Source: an uncultured Rhodospirillaceae bacterium (GTDB taxonomy: Bacteria > Pseudomonadota > Alphaproteobacteria > Rhodospirillales > Magnetospirillaceae). From it: a DNA stretch of 50,868 bases. The stretch spans positions 1 to 50,868 of the forward strand of contig CAJANL010000310.1 in NCBI GenBank assembly GCA_903941105.1, read 5' to 3'. The translations under genes were made by a program, and so were the position numbers. This document shows positions 34,601-41,954 of this stretch, piece after piece (positions within the stretch are counted from its first letter, which is position 1; every line of letters begins with the position of its first letter). The notes under the pieces were generated by a model. That model searched no databases and was not told the origin of the DNA. It saw nothing but the letters and a program-made list of their open reading frames with translations.

Positions 34601-37569
34601 AGAAGTTCAAGCGCCCGCTCCGCGACTCGATCCCGGTCTTCGAGCAGACCTACGCCCTGTCGCTGGAAAAGGGTGACTTCGAATACGCCTCCTACGCCCG
34701 CAACAACCACATCCAGGCCCTGTTCCACACCGGCCGCACCCTGGGTCTGCTGCTGCCGGAGATGGAGCTGGCGCATCGCGACCTGCAACGCTTCCAGATC
34801 GGCTCATCGCTCTACTGGCACAGCATCTGGTGGCAGACCGCCCGCAACTTCGTCGAGACCTCGGGCCAGCCCCATGTTCTGGCCGGCCCCGCCTACGACG
34901 AGGCGACGTCGCTGCCGCAGCATCTGAAGGTGAACGACGGCAGCACGCTGTTCCTGCTGTATTGCGCCAAGTTGATGCTAAGCTGCATTTTCCACGACCA
35001 GGAAAACGCCCTGATCAACGCCGAGCGGGCCGGGACCTATGTCAAGGGCGGCGTCGGAATGCACGCCTTTGTCCTGTTCCATTTCTACGAGTCCCTGGCT
35101 CTGCTGGGCAATGTGGCGGGCAAGGGCGTTTTCGCCAGATGGCGGATGCTGCGCAAGGTGGCGGCCAACCAGAAGAAGCTGGCGACATGGGCCGCCCACG
35201 CCCCCATGAACTATCGCCACCACTGGCTGCTGGTCGAGGCGGAGCGCCTTCGGGTGGGCGGGCGGTCGGACCAGGCCTTGCGCTTCTACGATCAGGCCAT
35301 CGACCTTGCGCGGGAAAACGGCTTCATCCACGAGGAGGCCCTGGCGCACGAGTTGGCGGCCCGCTGTTTCGTCCAGCGCGACCAGAACCGGCTGGCCACC
35401 TTCTATCTCAAGCAATCGCTGCAATTGTATGAGCGCTGGGGCGCCTCGGCCAAGTCGGCGCAGCTGGCTGCAGAGTTTTCCGAGCTGCTGTTGACCGTGG
35501 CCCTGCCGGGCGACCTGCAGCGGACCTCCAGGGGCAGGACCAGCGGCGCCCGCCACAGCGGCGGCGGAACGCAGCACATCCGTGCCTTCGACATCCTGGC
35601 GGTGACCGAGGCCTCGCAGGCGATCTCCCGCGAGATCGTCATCGGCAACATGATCACCACCCTGCTGAAGATCGTCATTGAGCATTCGGGGGCCCAGAAG
35701 GCGCTGCTGATCCTGAAGAATGGCGACGAGCTCACCATTCAGGCGCAAGGTCTCGCCAGCCAGACCACCGAGGTCAGCGTCGCGGCCACCCCCATCACCG
35801 ATGACGATGAACTGCCACTTCCCAGGTCGATCATCCAATACGTCGGCCGGACCTCGAAATCACTGGTCATTCACGACGCCCGCCAGGAAAACCTGTTCTT
35901 CCAGGACCCCTACTTCCTACGCGAGAAGCCGCTGTCGGTGCTGTGCGAGCCCATCGTCCACCAGGGCAAGCTGATCGGCATGCTCTACCTGGAAAACACC
36001 CTGACGGCCGACGCCTTTACCGAGGAACGCCTCGAACTGCTACGGATGCTGTCGTCCCAGGCCGCCATTTCCATCGAGAACGCCCTGCTCTACGCCGATA
36101 TGGAGGCGCGGATCAGGGACCGCACGCGCGAGTTGGCCGAGTTGCTGGAGACGGTCAAGATCAAGGGCAAGCAGGTCTCAGCCCTGCTCGATAACTCGGG
36201 CCAGGGGTTCCTGTCGGTGGGGGCGGACCTGATCGCTCAACCGGAATTCAGCCAGGCCTGCGTGACCTTCTTCGGCGGTTCGCCGGCCGGGCGGCGCATC
36301 GACACGTTGCTGTTCGGCGACAACGCTCACGCCGGCGAGGTCCTGCGGGACTGCATCGCGGCGGCGCTGGGGGACGACGACCCCGACCGTTGTAGTCTCT
36401 ACCTGTCGCTGCTGCCCGACGAGATCACCATCGGCGACAGGGTCCTCGAAGCCGAGTTCAAGATGCTCGACCGGGCGATCATGGTGGTACTGACCGACAT
36501 CACCGCCGAAAAAATCCTGGCGGCCCAGGTCGCCCGTGAGCGCACCCGCCTGGAGATGATCGTGTCGGCGGTGACCGGCGGCAGCGATTTCTTCGAGGCC
36601 GTCGCCGAATTTCGCACCTTCGCCCAGACCGAGCCCGCCTCCTGGCACCACCGCAACCGTGCCGAGCTCTATCGCGCCGTCCATACCTTCAAGGGCACCT
36701 TCAGCCAGTTCGGCTTCCACCATGTGCCGGCCGAGTTACATGAGGTCGAAACTTCGCTGCAGCACATGGACGAGGCCATGGGGGCGGCCGAGGCGGCCGC
36801 GCTGGTGTTCGGCCGCGACTGGGGAACGCTGCTGGACGCCGATCTCCAGACCGTGACCGCGGCGCTGGGCGAGGATTTCATGGCGCGCCGCGGCGTCGTC
36901 ACCATCCCGCCCGATCAGGCGAAGCGATTCGAGATGTTCGCCCGCGGCCTGCTCGACCAGACCGAGGCCCCCAAGGTTCTCGACGAGATCGCGGCCATCC
37001 GCAGCATCTCCCTGCGTCAGGCGCTGGGCGATTTCGACAAGCTGGTCACCCAGGTGTCATCCCGCCTCGACAAGGCGGTAGCCCCCTTGGTGGTCAGGGG
37101 CGACGACGTCAGAATTGACCCCGAGGCGTTCGGGCCGTTCCTGCGCTCGCTTGGCCACATCTTCCGCAATGCCGTCGATCACGGAATCGAGGATCCCGAG
37201 GCCCGCCTCGTCGCCGGCAAAAGCGAGTCGGGTGCCATCGTCTGCGACATCTCGGGTGACGCGGCCGGCATCACCATCACCATCGCCGACGACGGTAACG
37301 GCATCGACGTCGACACACTGCGCCACCGGGCCGCCCTGCTGACATCCAAGGACGTTGGCGGCTGGGGTCTCGCCGACCTGGTCTTCGCCGAGGGTATTTC
37401 CGCCCGCACCGAGGTGACCGAGTTGTCCGGCCGCGGCATCGGCATGACCGCCGTGCGCGCCACCGTCGAGGCCCTGGGGGGGAGCATTGAGATCGATAGC
37501 CGACCCGGCCAGGGCACCTCGTTTCACTTCCGCATCCCGTTGGTGCCGGCAGCGAGGAATATTCCATGA
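31630..37569 (+). CDS. Giant Ser/Thr kinase-AAA ATPase-GAF-HPt-CheA-type histidine kinase
   Basis: A 1979-residue protein. A Ser/Thr kinase domain occupies about residues 5-270, with Lys36, HKDFNPAN (Asp129, Asn134) and DFG at 148-150; its glycine loop (GAGKTR) is atypical. An AAA-type ATPase follows, with Walker A GFSGTGKS (329-336) and Walker B LDDWQWAD (458-465). A long helical-repeat region spans about 700-1290. A GAF domain covers about 1325-1485, then a coiled coil and a PAS-like region to about 1620. The end is an HPt with His1685 (HTFKGTFSQFGF) and a CheA-like ATPase with N1847 (HIFRNAVDHGIE), DDGNGID from 1887 and GRGIGM (1934-1939). There is no CheW-like domain, and no transmembrane segment is obvious. 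The start is GTG 31630 with no clear ribosome-binding site, and the stop overlaps the next gene (ATGA). Confidence 0.87.
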   Translation: MQALSNFQLVDEIYGAGKTRICRAVNVADGRPVILKILSGEHLQPDAFAQYQREFDVTSTLKDVPGVIKVYGLENIQDSVMIVEEDIGGRSLASILETERIDLPDALNLAVRITHILGQIHQRHVVHKDFNPANIIWNRATDELRVIDFGISSQLSQERQEFQSVKQLEANLAYASPEQTGRVNRKVDSRSDLYSLGVTLYQMMTGVLPFVAREGIELVHAHIARMPVPPHDVSPEIPLVVSQIILRLMAKMADDRYQSAWGLEQDLRRCLDQLHDTGEIAVFPLAEHDASTRFHIPQKLYGREGEISTIVKAFDRAAAGTPELLLVSGFSGTGKSALVHEVHRPLTERHGSFIAGKFDQYQRDVPFYAWTLAFEEFCNLLLKEDEASLAPWRERISAALGTIGKVITDVIPSIELIIGTQPEVPPLAGEQALNRLNYAFGKFVKAICRKENPLVVFLDDWQWADAGSLSLLKSVMGNKDIQFLLLIGAYRDNEIHPAHPFAVALDDIRKGDAVVSTIDLAALRQEDVHCLVRDALNDSPGLENVSRLAYEKTRGNAFFLVQLLTDLYEKSVIYFSPESRTWTWRQEKIESRNIADNVIDLMTAKIRRLPEAAQRSLIHAACIGDRFELATLAAILEKPGHQAAGDLEAALREGILLPIGLGYRVARQEGNTNNVSYQFIHDRVRQAAYGLLDKEAAEKIHCHIGGKWLAESSPAEQDLHIFDIANQYNAGRRLVTDPQQKNQLVIINLKAGKRAKGATAYSTALHYFQMAIELRPANCWRSMADHAAELYLLAAEAAFLTKNYELMASWLDEYLGHCYAPLDRVKAFKIQLQAFVAQNRLSEAVDVALHALGMLGITLPKSPGALQVMGKLLQTKFALRGKSLADLHALPAMTDPARLEAMELLGLTIPPAYWTSQELVALTVFQMVRESVAHGYSPNAGYGYSWWGITECAMLGNIDSGYEFGEFAIDLAKRHDLNLQQPLFFSAWIIQKFKRPLRDSIPVFEQTYALSLEKGDFEYASYARNNHIQALFHTGRTLGLLLPEMELAHRDLQRFQIGSSLYWHSIWWQTARNFVETSGQPHVLAGPAYDEATSLPQHLKVNDGSTLFLLYCAKLMLSCIFHDQENALINAERAGTYVKGGVGMHAFVLFHFYESLALLGNVAGKGVFARWRMLRKVAANQKKLATWAAHAPMNYRHHWLLVEAERLRVGGRSDQALRFYDQAIDLARENGFIHEEALAHELAARCFVQRDQNRLATFYLKQSLQLYERWGASAKSAQLAAEFSELLLTVALPGDLQRTSRGRTSGARHSGGGTQHIRAFDILAVTEASQAISREIVIGNMITTLLKIVIEHSGAQKALLILKNGDELTIQAQGLASQTTEVSVAATPITDDDELPLPRSIIQYVGRTSKSLVIHDARQENLFFQDPYFLREKPLSVLCEPIVHQGKLIGMLYLENTLTADAFTEERLELLRMLSSQAAISIENALLYADMEARIRDRTRELAELLETVKIKGKQVSALLDNSGQGFLSVGADLIAQPEFSQACVTFFGGSPAGRRIDTLLFGDNAHAGEVLRDCIAAALGDDDPDRCSLYLSLLPDEITIGDRVLEAEFKMLDRAIMVVLTDITAEKILAAQVARERTRLEMIVSAVTGGSDFFEAVAEFRTFAQTEPASWHHRNRAELYRAVHTFKGTFSQFGFHHVPAELHEVETSLQHMDEAMGAAEAAALVFGRDWGTLLDADLQTVTAALGEDFMARRGVVTIPPDQAKRFEMFARGLLDQTEAPKVLDEIAAIRSISLRQALGDFDKLVTQVSSRLDKAVAPLVVRGDDVRIDPEAFGPFLRSLGHIFRNAVDHGIEDPEARLVAGKSESGAIVCDISGDAAGITITIADDGNGIDVDTLRHRAALLTSKDVGGWGLADLVFAEGISARTEVTELSGRGIGMTAVRATVEALGGSIEIDSRPGQGTSFHFRIPLVPAARNIP

Positions 37570-38111
37570 AATTCCGCCGCGAACATTTCCCCAAGGCGAT
37601 GGCCGCAGTCGAGAAACGGACCTGCGCCTATCTCAACGATGAGATCGGCTTGGTCGTTACCGTCAACAAGACGCTGGTTGGTAACATCGACCTGCTGGAA
37701 TTACGGAAGGTGACGACCATCGTCGGTACCGGGGGGCCGGTCAACCTGCTGATCGCCTTCGGGTTCGACCCGGGCCTGCTCGACTGTCTTTGCCAGATCG
37801 CCACCGGCAATCTGGAGATCACCGCCGACGAGCGCGAGTTGTTCCTGCGCGAGACCGCCGCCGAGACCGTCAACTTCATTCTCGGCCACGCCACCGCGGA
37901 CCTCGCCGAGACCAACAACCACGTGACGTTGTCACCACCCGTGGTCCTTGAGGGTGGACGCTGCATCCATCGCCCCAAAAAGGCGATGTTCGCTACAATT
38001 GAAATGTCAACAATCCACGGGATTCTTGATATCTATTTCATTGGGCCATCAGAGCTGTTCGACCAACGGCTGAATATCCTGTCAGAGGAGGAGCAGCCAT
38101 GCCCCCGTTGA
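37566..38111 (+). CDS. CheX-like CheY-phosphate phosphatase
   Basis: A 181-residue protein with the CheX/CheC fold pattern. The catalytic ExxN motif is present as Glu100-Thr-Val-Asn103 (AAETVNFILGHA), and the central strand-helix order fits. CheX dephosphorylates CheY to reset chemotaxis-type signalling. The start overlaps the giant kinase stop by four bases and the end overlaps the response regulator start by thirteen, so synthesis is closely coupled. It probably resets the CheY encoded just after it. A CheC-like or regulator-binding role without catalysis is the alternative. Confidence 0.75.
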   Translation: MKFRREHFPKAMAAVEKRTCAYLNDEIGLVVTVNKTLVGNIDLLELRKVTTIVGTGGPVNLLIAFGFDPGLLDCLCQIATGNLEITADERELFLRETAAETVNFILGHATADLAETNNHVTLSPPVVLEGGRCIHRPKKAMFATIEMSTIHGILDIYFIGPSELFDQRLNILSEEEQPCPR

Positions 38112-38464
38112 AAGTCCTGATCGTCGATGACTCGTTGCTGACCGTCCGGACGCTGACGGTGATGTTGAAGGAGTTGGGGCATCTGGTGGTACAGCATGTC
38201 GGTACCGGTGCCCTGGCATTGGAGGCCTATCGCTCCTGCAAGCCGGATCTGGTCACCATGGACATCACCATGCCCGACATGGATGGTATCCAGGCCACCA
38301 CAGGTATCGTCGCGGAGTTCCCCGACGCCCGGATCATCATGGTGACCTCGCATGGCCAGGAAGGAATGGTGATGCAGGCTGTCAAGGCCGGGGCCAAAGG
38401 ATATGTGTTGAAGCCGATCAAGCCGGAGAAACTGCGGGACATGATTGCCCGGGTCTTCAAATAG
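38099..38464 (+). CDS. Single-domain response regulator (CheY-like)
   Basis: A 121-residue stand-alone receiver domain. Acidic pocket Asp10-Asp11, phosphoacceptor Asp55 (VTMDITMPD), switch Thr83 (MVTSHG) and Lys105 (VLKPIKPE) are all present. With no output domain it must act through a protein partner. The natural phosphodonor is the HPt/CheA-type kinase two genes upstream, and CheX is the probable phosphatase. AGAGGAGGAG ahead of the ATG is a strong ribosome-binding site within the overlapping gene. Confidence 0.92.
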   Translation: MPPLKVLIVDDSLLTVRTLTVMLKELGHLVVQHVGTGALALEAYRSCKPDLVTMDITMPDMDGIQATTGIVAEFPDARIIMVTSHGQEGMVMQAVKAGAKGYVLKPIKPEKLRDMIARVFK

Positions 38465-38483
38465 CTGAAGCAGGGATTAGCGT

Positions 38484-39386
38484 ATGACGGCCGCCTCACC
38501 GTGCCTTTCCGCAGCAGAATCCGCCTTTCGGGATGGCCTGTTCGACGCCATTCCATTCCCTGCCTACGTTGTCGACATTGCCACTCGGGAAATCATCAGC
38601 GTCAACCGGGCGATGCACAGCCGCACCGAGGCCACGGCGGGTGACACCTGCCACTGGGCGATCTATCGCCAGGAGGCTCCCTGCAACTTCTGCAAGGCGG
38701 CAACGCCGGGCAACGCTCCCAGGGTGTACGAGCACTTCAACGACCGTGACGAATGCTGGTATCAGATTCACGAGACCCAGTTGACCTGGTACGACGGGCG
38801 CACCGTCATGCATTCCATCGCCGTCGACATCGGCAAGCTCAAGGACGCGCAGAACGAATCGGCCGAGGCCTATGCCCTGCTGGCGTTGAAAAGCATGGAG
38901 TTGGAGCGCGCGTCGATCACCGACGCCCTCACCGGCCTGTTCAACCGCCGACGGCTGGATCAGGCTTTCGATTATGAGCTTGTCCGCGCCAGCCGCTACA
39001 ATGTCCCGCTGTCAGTGATCATCGCCGATATCGATCGCTTCAAGTCCATCAATGACACCCACGGCCACCAGACCGGCGATCAGGTGCTGCAGAAGATCGC
39101 CGATATTCTGCGGCACGGGGTCCGTACCGTCGACACCGTCGGCCGGTGGGGCGGCGAGGAATTCCTCATCATCTGCCCCGAGACCGATCTCGAAGGTGCC
39201 AGGGCACTGGCGGAAAAGCTGCGCGGCCTCATCGAGGAGGCCACCTTCCCCGCCGTCGGCCGCAACACCACCTCGTTCGGCATCGCCGACTACCATGTGG
39301 ACGAGACCCTGAAGGATCTGGTGGCGCGGGCCGACGCAGCCCTTTACCGCGCCAAGGTCGGTGGCCGCAATCGCGTCGAGGGCTGA
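38484..39386 (+). CDS. Cys-rich PAS-GGDEF diguanylate cyclase
   Basis: A 300-residue cytoplasmic protein. A PAS-like domain (residues 15-125) contains four cysteines, Cys56, Cys67, Cys70 and Cys91, in the pattern C-x10-C-x2-C-x20-C (TCHWAIYRQEAPCNFC). A short coiled coil then leads to a GGDEF domain with GGEEF at 223-227 and an RxxD inhibitory site (RTVD, 214-217). It should make c-di-GMP with product feedback. The cysteines suggest a redox- or metal-sensing PAS. It lies 19 bases after the CheY gene and closes the operon. Confidence 0.88.
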   Translation: MTAASPCLSAAESAFRDGLFDAIPFPAYVVDIATREIISVNRAMHSRTEATAGDTCHWAIYRQEAPCNFCKAATPGNAPRVYEHFNDRDECWYQIHETQLTWYDGRTVMHSIAVDIGKLKDAQNESAEAYALLALKSMELERASITDALTGLFNRRRLDQAFDYELVRASRYNVPLSVIIADIDRFKSINDTHGHQTGDQVLQKIADILRHGVRTVDTVGRWGGEEFLIICPETDLEGARALAEKLRGLIEEATFPAVGRNTTSFGIADYHVDETLKDLVARADAALYRAKVGGRNRVEG

Positions 39387-39393
39387 TGACGCC

Positions 39394-39804
39394 CTATCCC
39401 TCCGCCGGCACCTGGCGCTTGTTGGAGTCGCCGTCCACCGCCACATAGGTGAAGGTGGCGCTGGTCACCTTGACCAGCCGGTCGTTGCCGCCGTGGCGGC
39501 GCACCCAGGCCTCGACCCGTACCGCGATGGAGGTGCGGCCGACCTTCGAAATCTCGGTATAGCAACTGACCTCATCGCCGACGAAAACCGGCTGGTGGAA
39601 TTCCATGGCTTCCACCGCCACGGTGGCGACCTGGCCCAGGGCGCGGCGATAGGCGTGGGTGCCGCCAGCGAGATCCATCTGGCTCATCAGCCAGCCGCCG
39701 AAGACGTTGCCGAACGGGTTGGTGTCGGCCGGCATGGCGATGGCGCGCGTCGACAGGCGGCCCTTGGGCGCCGTGGCGATCTCGATGCTTTCCTCGTCGG
39801 CCAT
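39394..39804 (-). CDS. Acyl-CoA thioesterase, hotdog fold (YciA-like)
   Basis: A 136-residue hotdog-fold thioesterase that hydrolyses acyl-CoA to free acid and CoA. Family features are the N-terminal RAIAMPADTNPFGNVFGGWL with the catalytic Asp/Asn region, MEFHQPVFVGDEVSCYTEI and KVTSATFTYVAVD. Cytoplasmic hexamers are typical. It converges on the signalling operon, with only seven bases between the stops, and is divergent from parE. Confidence 0.9.
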   Translation of the reverse strand: MADEESIEIATAPKGRLSTRAIAMPADTNPFGNVFGGWLMSQMDLAGGTHAYRRALGQVATVAVEAMEFHQPVFVGDEVSCYTEISKVGRTSIAVRVEAWVRRHGGNDRLVKVTSATFTYVAVDGDSNKRQVPAEG

Positions 39805-39862
39805 GAAATTTCGTCCTTTTACAATATCTTGTAGCTTTCGCGCCGGAGGCTACCGCATCCGC

Positions 39863-39890
39863 TTGCGCGCCGCCAATGCCTTCCTATAAT
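39863..39890 (+). promoter_or_regulatory. Candidate parE promoter, possibly leaderless
   Basis: A perfect TATAAT (39885-39890) is preceded by TTGCGC (39863-39868), 16 bases upstream. The predicted transcription start falls at about 39897, next to the parE ATG at 39898, which has no ribosome-binding site. This points to a leaderless transcript. The -35 hexamer match is weak. Confidence 0.5.
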
Positions 39891-39897
39891 GCCTGCC

Positions 39898-41889
39898 ATG
39901 TCAGACCTGTTCCAGCAACTCGCCCCCAAATCCACCGAATACTCCGCCAAGGACATCGAGGTCCTCGAAGGGTTGGAGCCGGTACGGCGCCGCCCCGGCA
40001 TGTATATCGGCGGCACCGATGACCGCGCCCTGCACCATCTGGTGGCCGAGGTGCTCGACAACGCCATGGACGAGGCGGTGGCCGGCCACGCCAGCTGGAT
40101 CGAGCTGGAGCTGGCCGCCGACGGCACCGCCACCGTCCGCGACAACGGGCGAGGCGTCCCGGTGGACCCGCACCCGAAATTTCCCGACAAGAGCGCCCTT
40201 GAGGTGATTCTCACCACGCTGCATTCCGGTGGCAAGTTCGGCGGCGACGCCTATAAGGTCTCGGGCGGCCTGCACGGTGTCGGCGTCTCGGTGGTCAACG
40301 CCCTGTCCGACGCCCTCACCGTCGAGGTGGCGCGCGACCGCAAGCTCTACCGCCAGCAATACTCGCGCGGCCGGCCGCTTGGGCCGTTGACCGAGGTCGG
40401 CGCGGTACAGAACCGGCGCGGTACCGTGGTGGCCTTCCATCCCGACCCCGAAATCTTCGGCGAACGCGCCCATCTGCGCCCCGGGCCGCTCTATCGCATG
40501 GCGCGCTCCAAGGCCTACTTGTTCCGTGGCGTTCAGATCCGCTGGAAATGCGATCCCGCCCTGGTGCATGAGGGCGACGAGATTCCGGCCGAGGATACGC
40601 TGCATTTTCCCGGCGGCCTCACCGACTTCCTCAAGGCGGTGCTGAAGGACCGTCCGCTGGTGACCCGCGACGTCTTCCACGGCACCGCCCCCCTGTCCGA
40701 CGACATGGGGCAGCTGGAATGGGCGGTGGCCTGGCCCGACGACGACGACGACGGCTTCGTCAACACCTACTGCAACACCGTGCCCACCCCAGAGGGCGGC
40801 ACCCATGAGCAGGGCTTCCGTACCGCGCTGACCCGCGGCCTGCGCTCCTATGGCGAGCTGTCCAACAACAAGAAGGCGGGGCAGATCACCGCCGAAGACG
40901 TCATGGGTGGCGCCTGCGTGCTGGTGTCTTTGTTCATCCGCGACCCGCAGTTCCAGGGCCAGACCAAGGAAAAGCTGTCGAGCCCCGAGGCGGCGCGGCT
41001 GGTGGACAATGCGGTCAAGGATCACTTCGACCACTGGCTGTCCGGCGACCCCGAATCGGCCAAGGCCCTGCTCGCACGCCTGATCGACAAGGCCGAGGAC
41101 CGCGCCCGCCGCCGGCAGGCCAAGGAGATGAACCGCAAGACGCCGACCAAGCGGCTGCGGCTGCCCGGCAAACTGGCCGACTGCTCCCGCTCGGTCAATG
41201 TCGGCACCGAACTGTTCCTGGTGGAGGGCGATTCGGCCGGAGGCTCGGCCAAGCAGGGCCGCAACCGCGAGACCCAGGCCATCCTGCCGTTGCGCGGCAA
41301 GATCCTCAACGTGGCCTCCGCCTCCATGGACAAGATGAAGGGCAATCAGGAGCTCAAGGACCTGCTGGAGGCGCTGGGCTGCGGCACCCGCGACAATTAC
41401 GAGGACGACAAGCTGCGCTACGAGCGGGTCATCATCATGACCGACGCCGACGTGGATGGCGCCCACATCGCCAGCCTGCTGATGACCTTCTTCTACCAGG
41501 AGATGCCAGACCTCATCCGCAACGGCCACCTGTTCCTCGCCATGCCGCCGCTGTACCGGCTGGCGCACGGGCAGACGGTGCAGTACGCCCGCGACGACGC
41601 CCACAAGGACGAGCTGATGAAGACGCTGTTCGCCGGCAAGAAGAACATCGAGATCAGCCGCTTCAAGGGCCTGGGCGAAATGCCGCCGGCCCAGCTCAAG
41701 GAAACCACCATGGCGCCGGCCAAACGCACCCTTCTCAAGGTCACCATCCCCTCGGGCCGCACCGAGGAAGACCACGAGGAGGCCAAAGAGGTCGCCCGTC
41801 TGGTGGAAAGCCTGATGGGCAAGAAGCCCGAACTGCGCTTCCAGTTCATCCAGGAACGGGCGAAGTTCGCGCGGGACCTGGATGTATGA
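39898..41889 (+). CDS. parE: DNA topoisomerase IV subunit B (ParE)
   Basis: A 663-residue type IIA topoisomerase ATPase subunit, pairing with ParC to unlink daughter chromosomes. The GHKL ATPase domain is seen in YIGGTDDRALHHLVAEVLDN and VRDNGRGVPV, the Lys loop region later, and the Toprim domain in LFLVEGDSAGGSAKQGRN and MTDADVDGAHI. The N-terminus VLEGLEPVRRRPGMYIGG is standard. ATG 39898 gives the usual MSDLF start; ATG 39889 overlaps the -10 element. Short C-terminal form fits ParE rather than GyrB. Confidence 0.95.
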   Translation: MSDLFQQLAPKSTEYSAKDIEVLEGLEPVRRRPGMYIGGTDDRALHHLVAEVLDNAMDEAVAGHASWIELELAADGTATVRDNGRGVPVDPHPKFPDKSALEVILTTLHSGGKFGGDAYKVSGGLHGVGVSVVNALSDALTVEVARDRKLYRQQYSRGRPLGPLTEVGAVQNRRGTVVAFHPDPEIFGERAHLRPGPLYRMARSKAYLFRGVQIRWKCDPALVHEGDEIPAEDTLHFPGGLTDFLKAVLKDRPLVTRDVFHGTAPLSDDMGQLEWAVAWPDDDDDGFVNTYCNTVPTPEGGTHEQGFRTALTRGLRSYGELSNNKKAGQITAEDVMGGACVLVSLFIRDPQFQGQTKEKLSSPEAARLVDNAVKDHFDHWLSGDPESAKALLARLIDKAEDRARRRQAKEMNRKTPTKRLRLPGKLADCSRSVNVGTELFLVEGDSAGGSAKQGRNRETQAILPLRGKILNVASASMDKMKGNQELKDLLEALGCGTRDNYEDDKLRYERVIIMTDADVDGAHIASLLMTFFYQEMPDLIRNGHLFLAMPPLYRLAHGQTVQYARDDAHKDELMKTLFAGKKNIEISRFKGLGEMPPAQLKETTMAPAKRTLLKVTIPSGRTEEDHEEAKEVARLVESLMGKKPELRFQFIQERAKFARDLDV

Positions 41890-41954
41890 CCAGGGCGGTA
41901 TGCTATGGTAGGTTTGTTCCAGCCTGATTGCCCCGCCCAGCCGGAGTGTGGATC

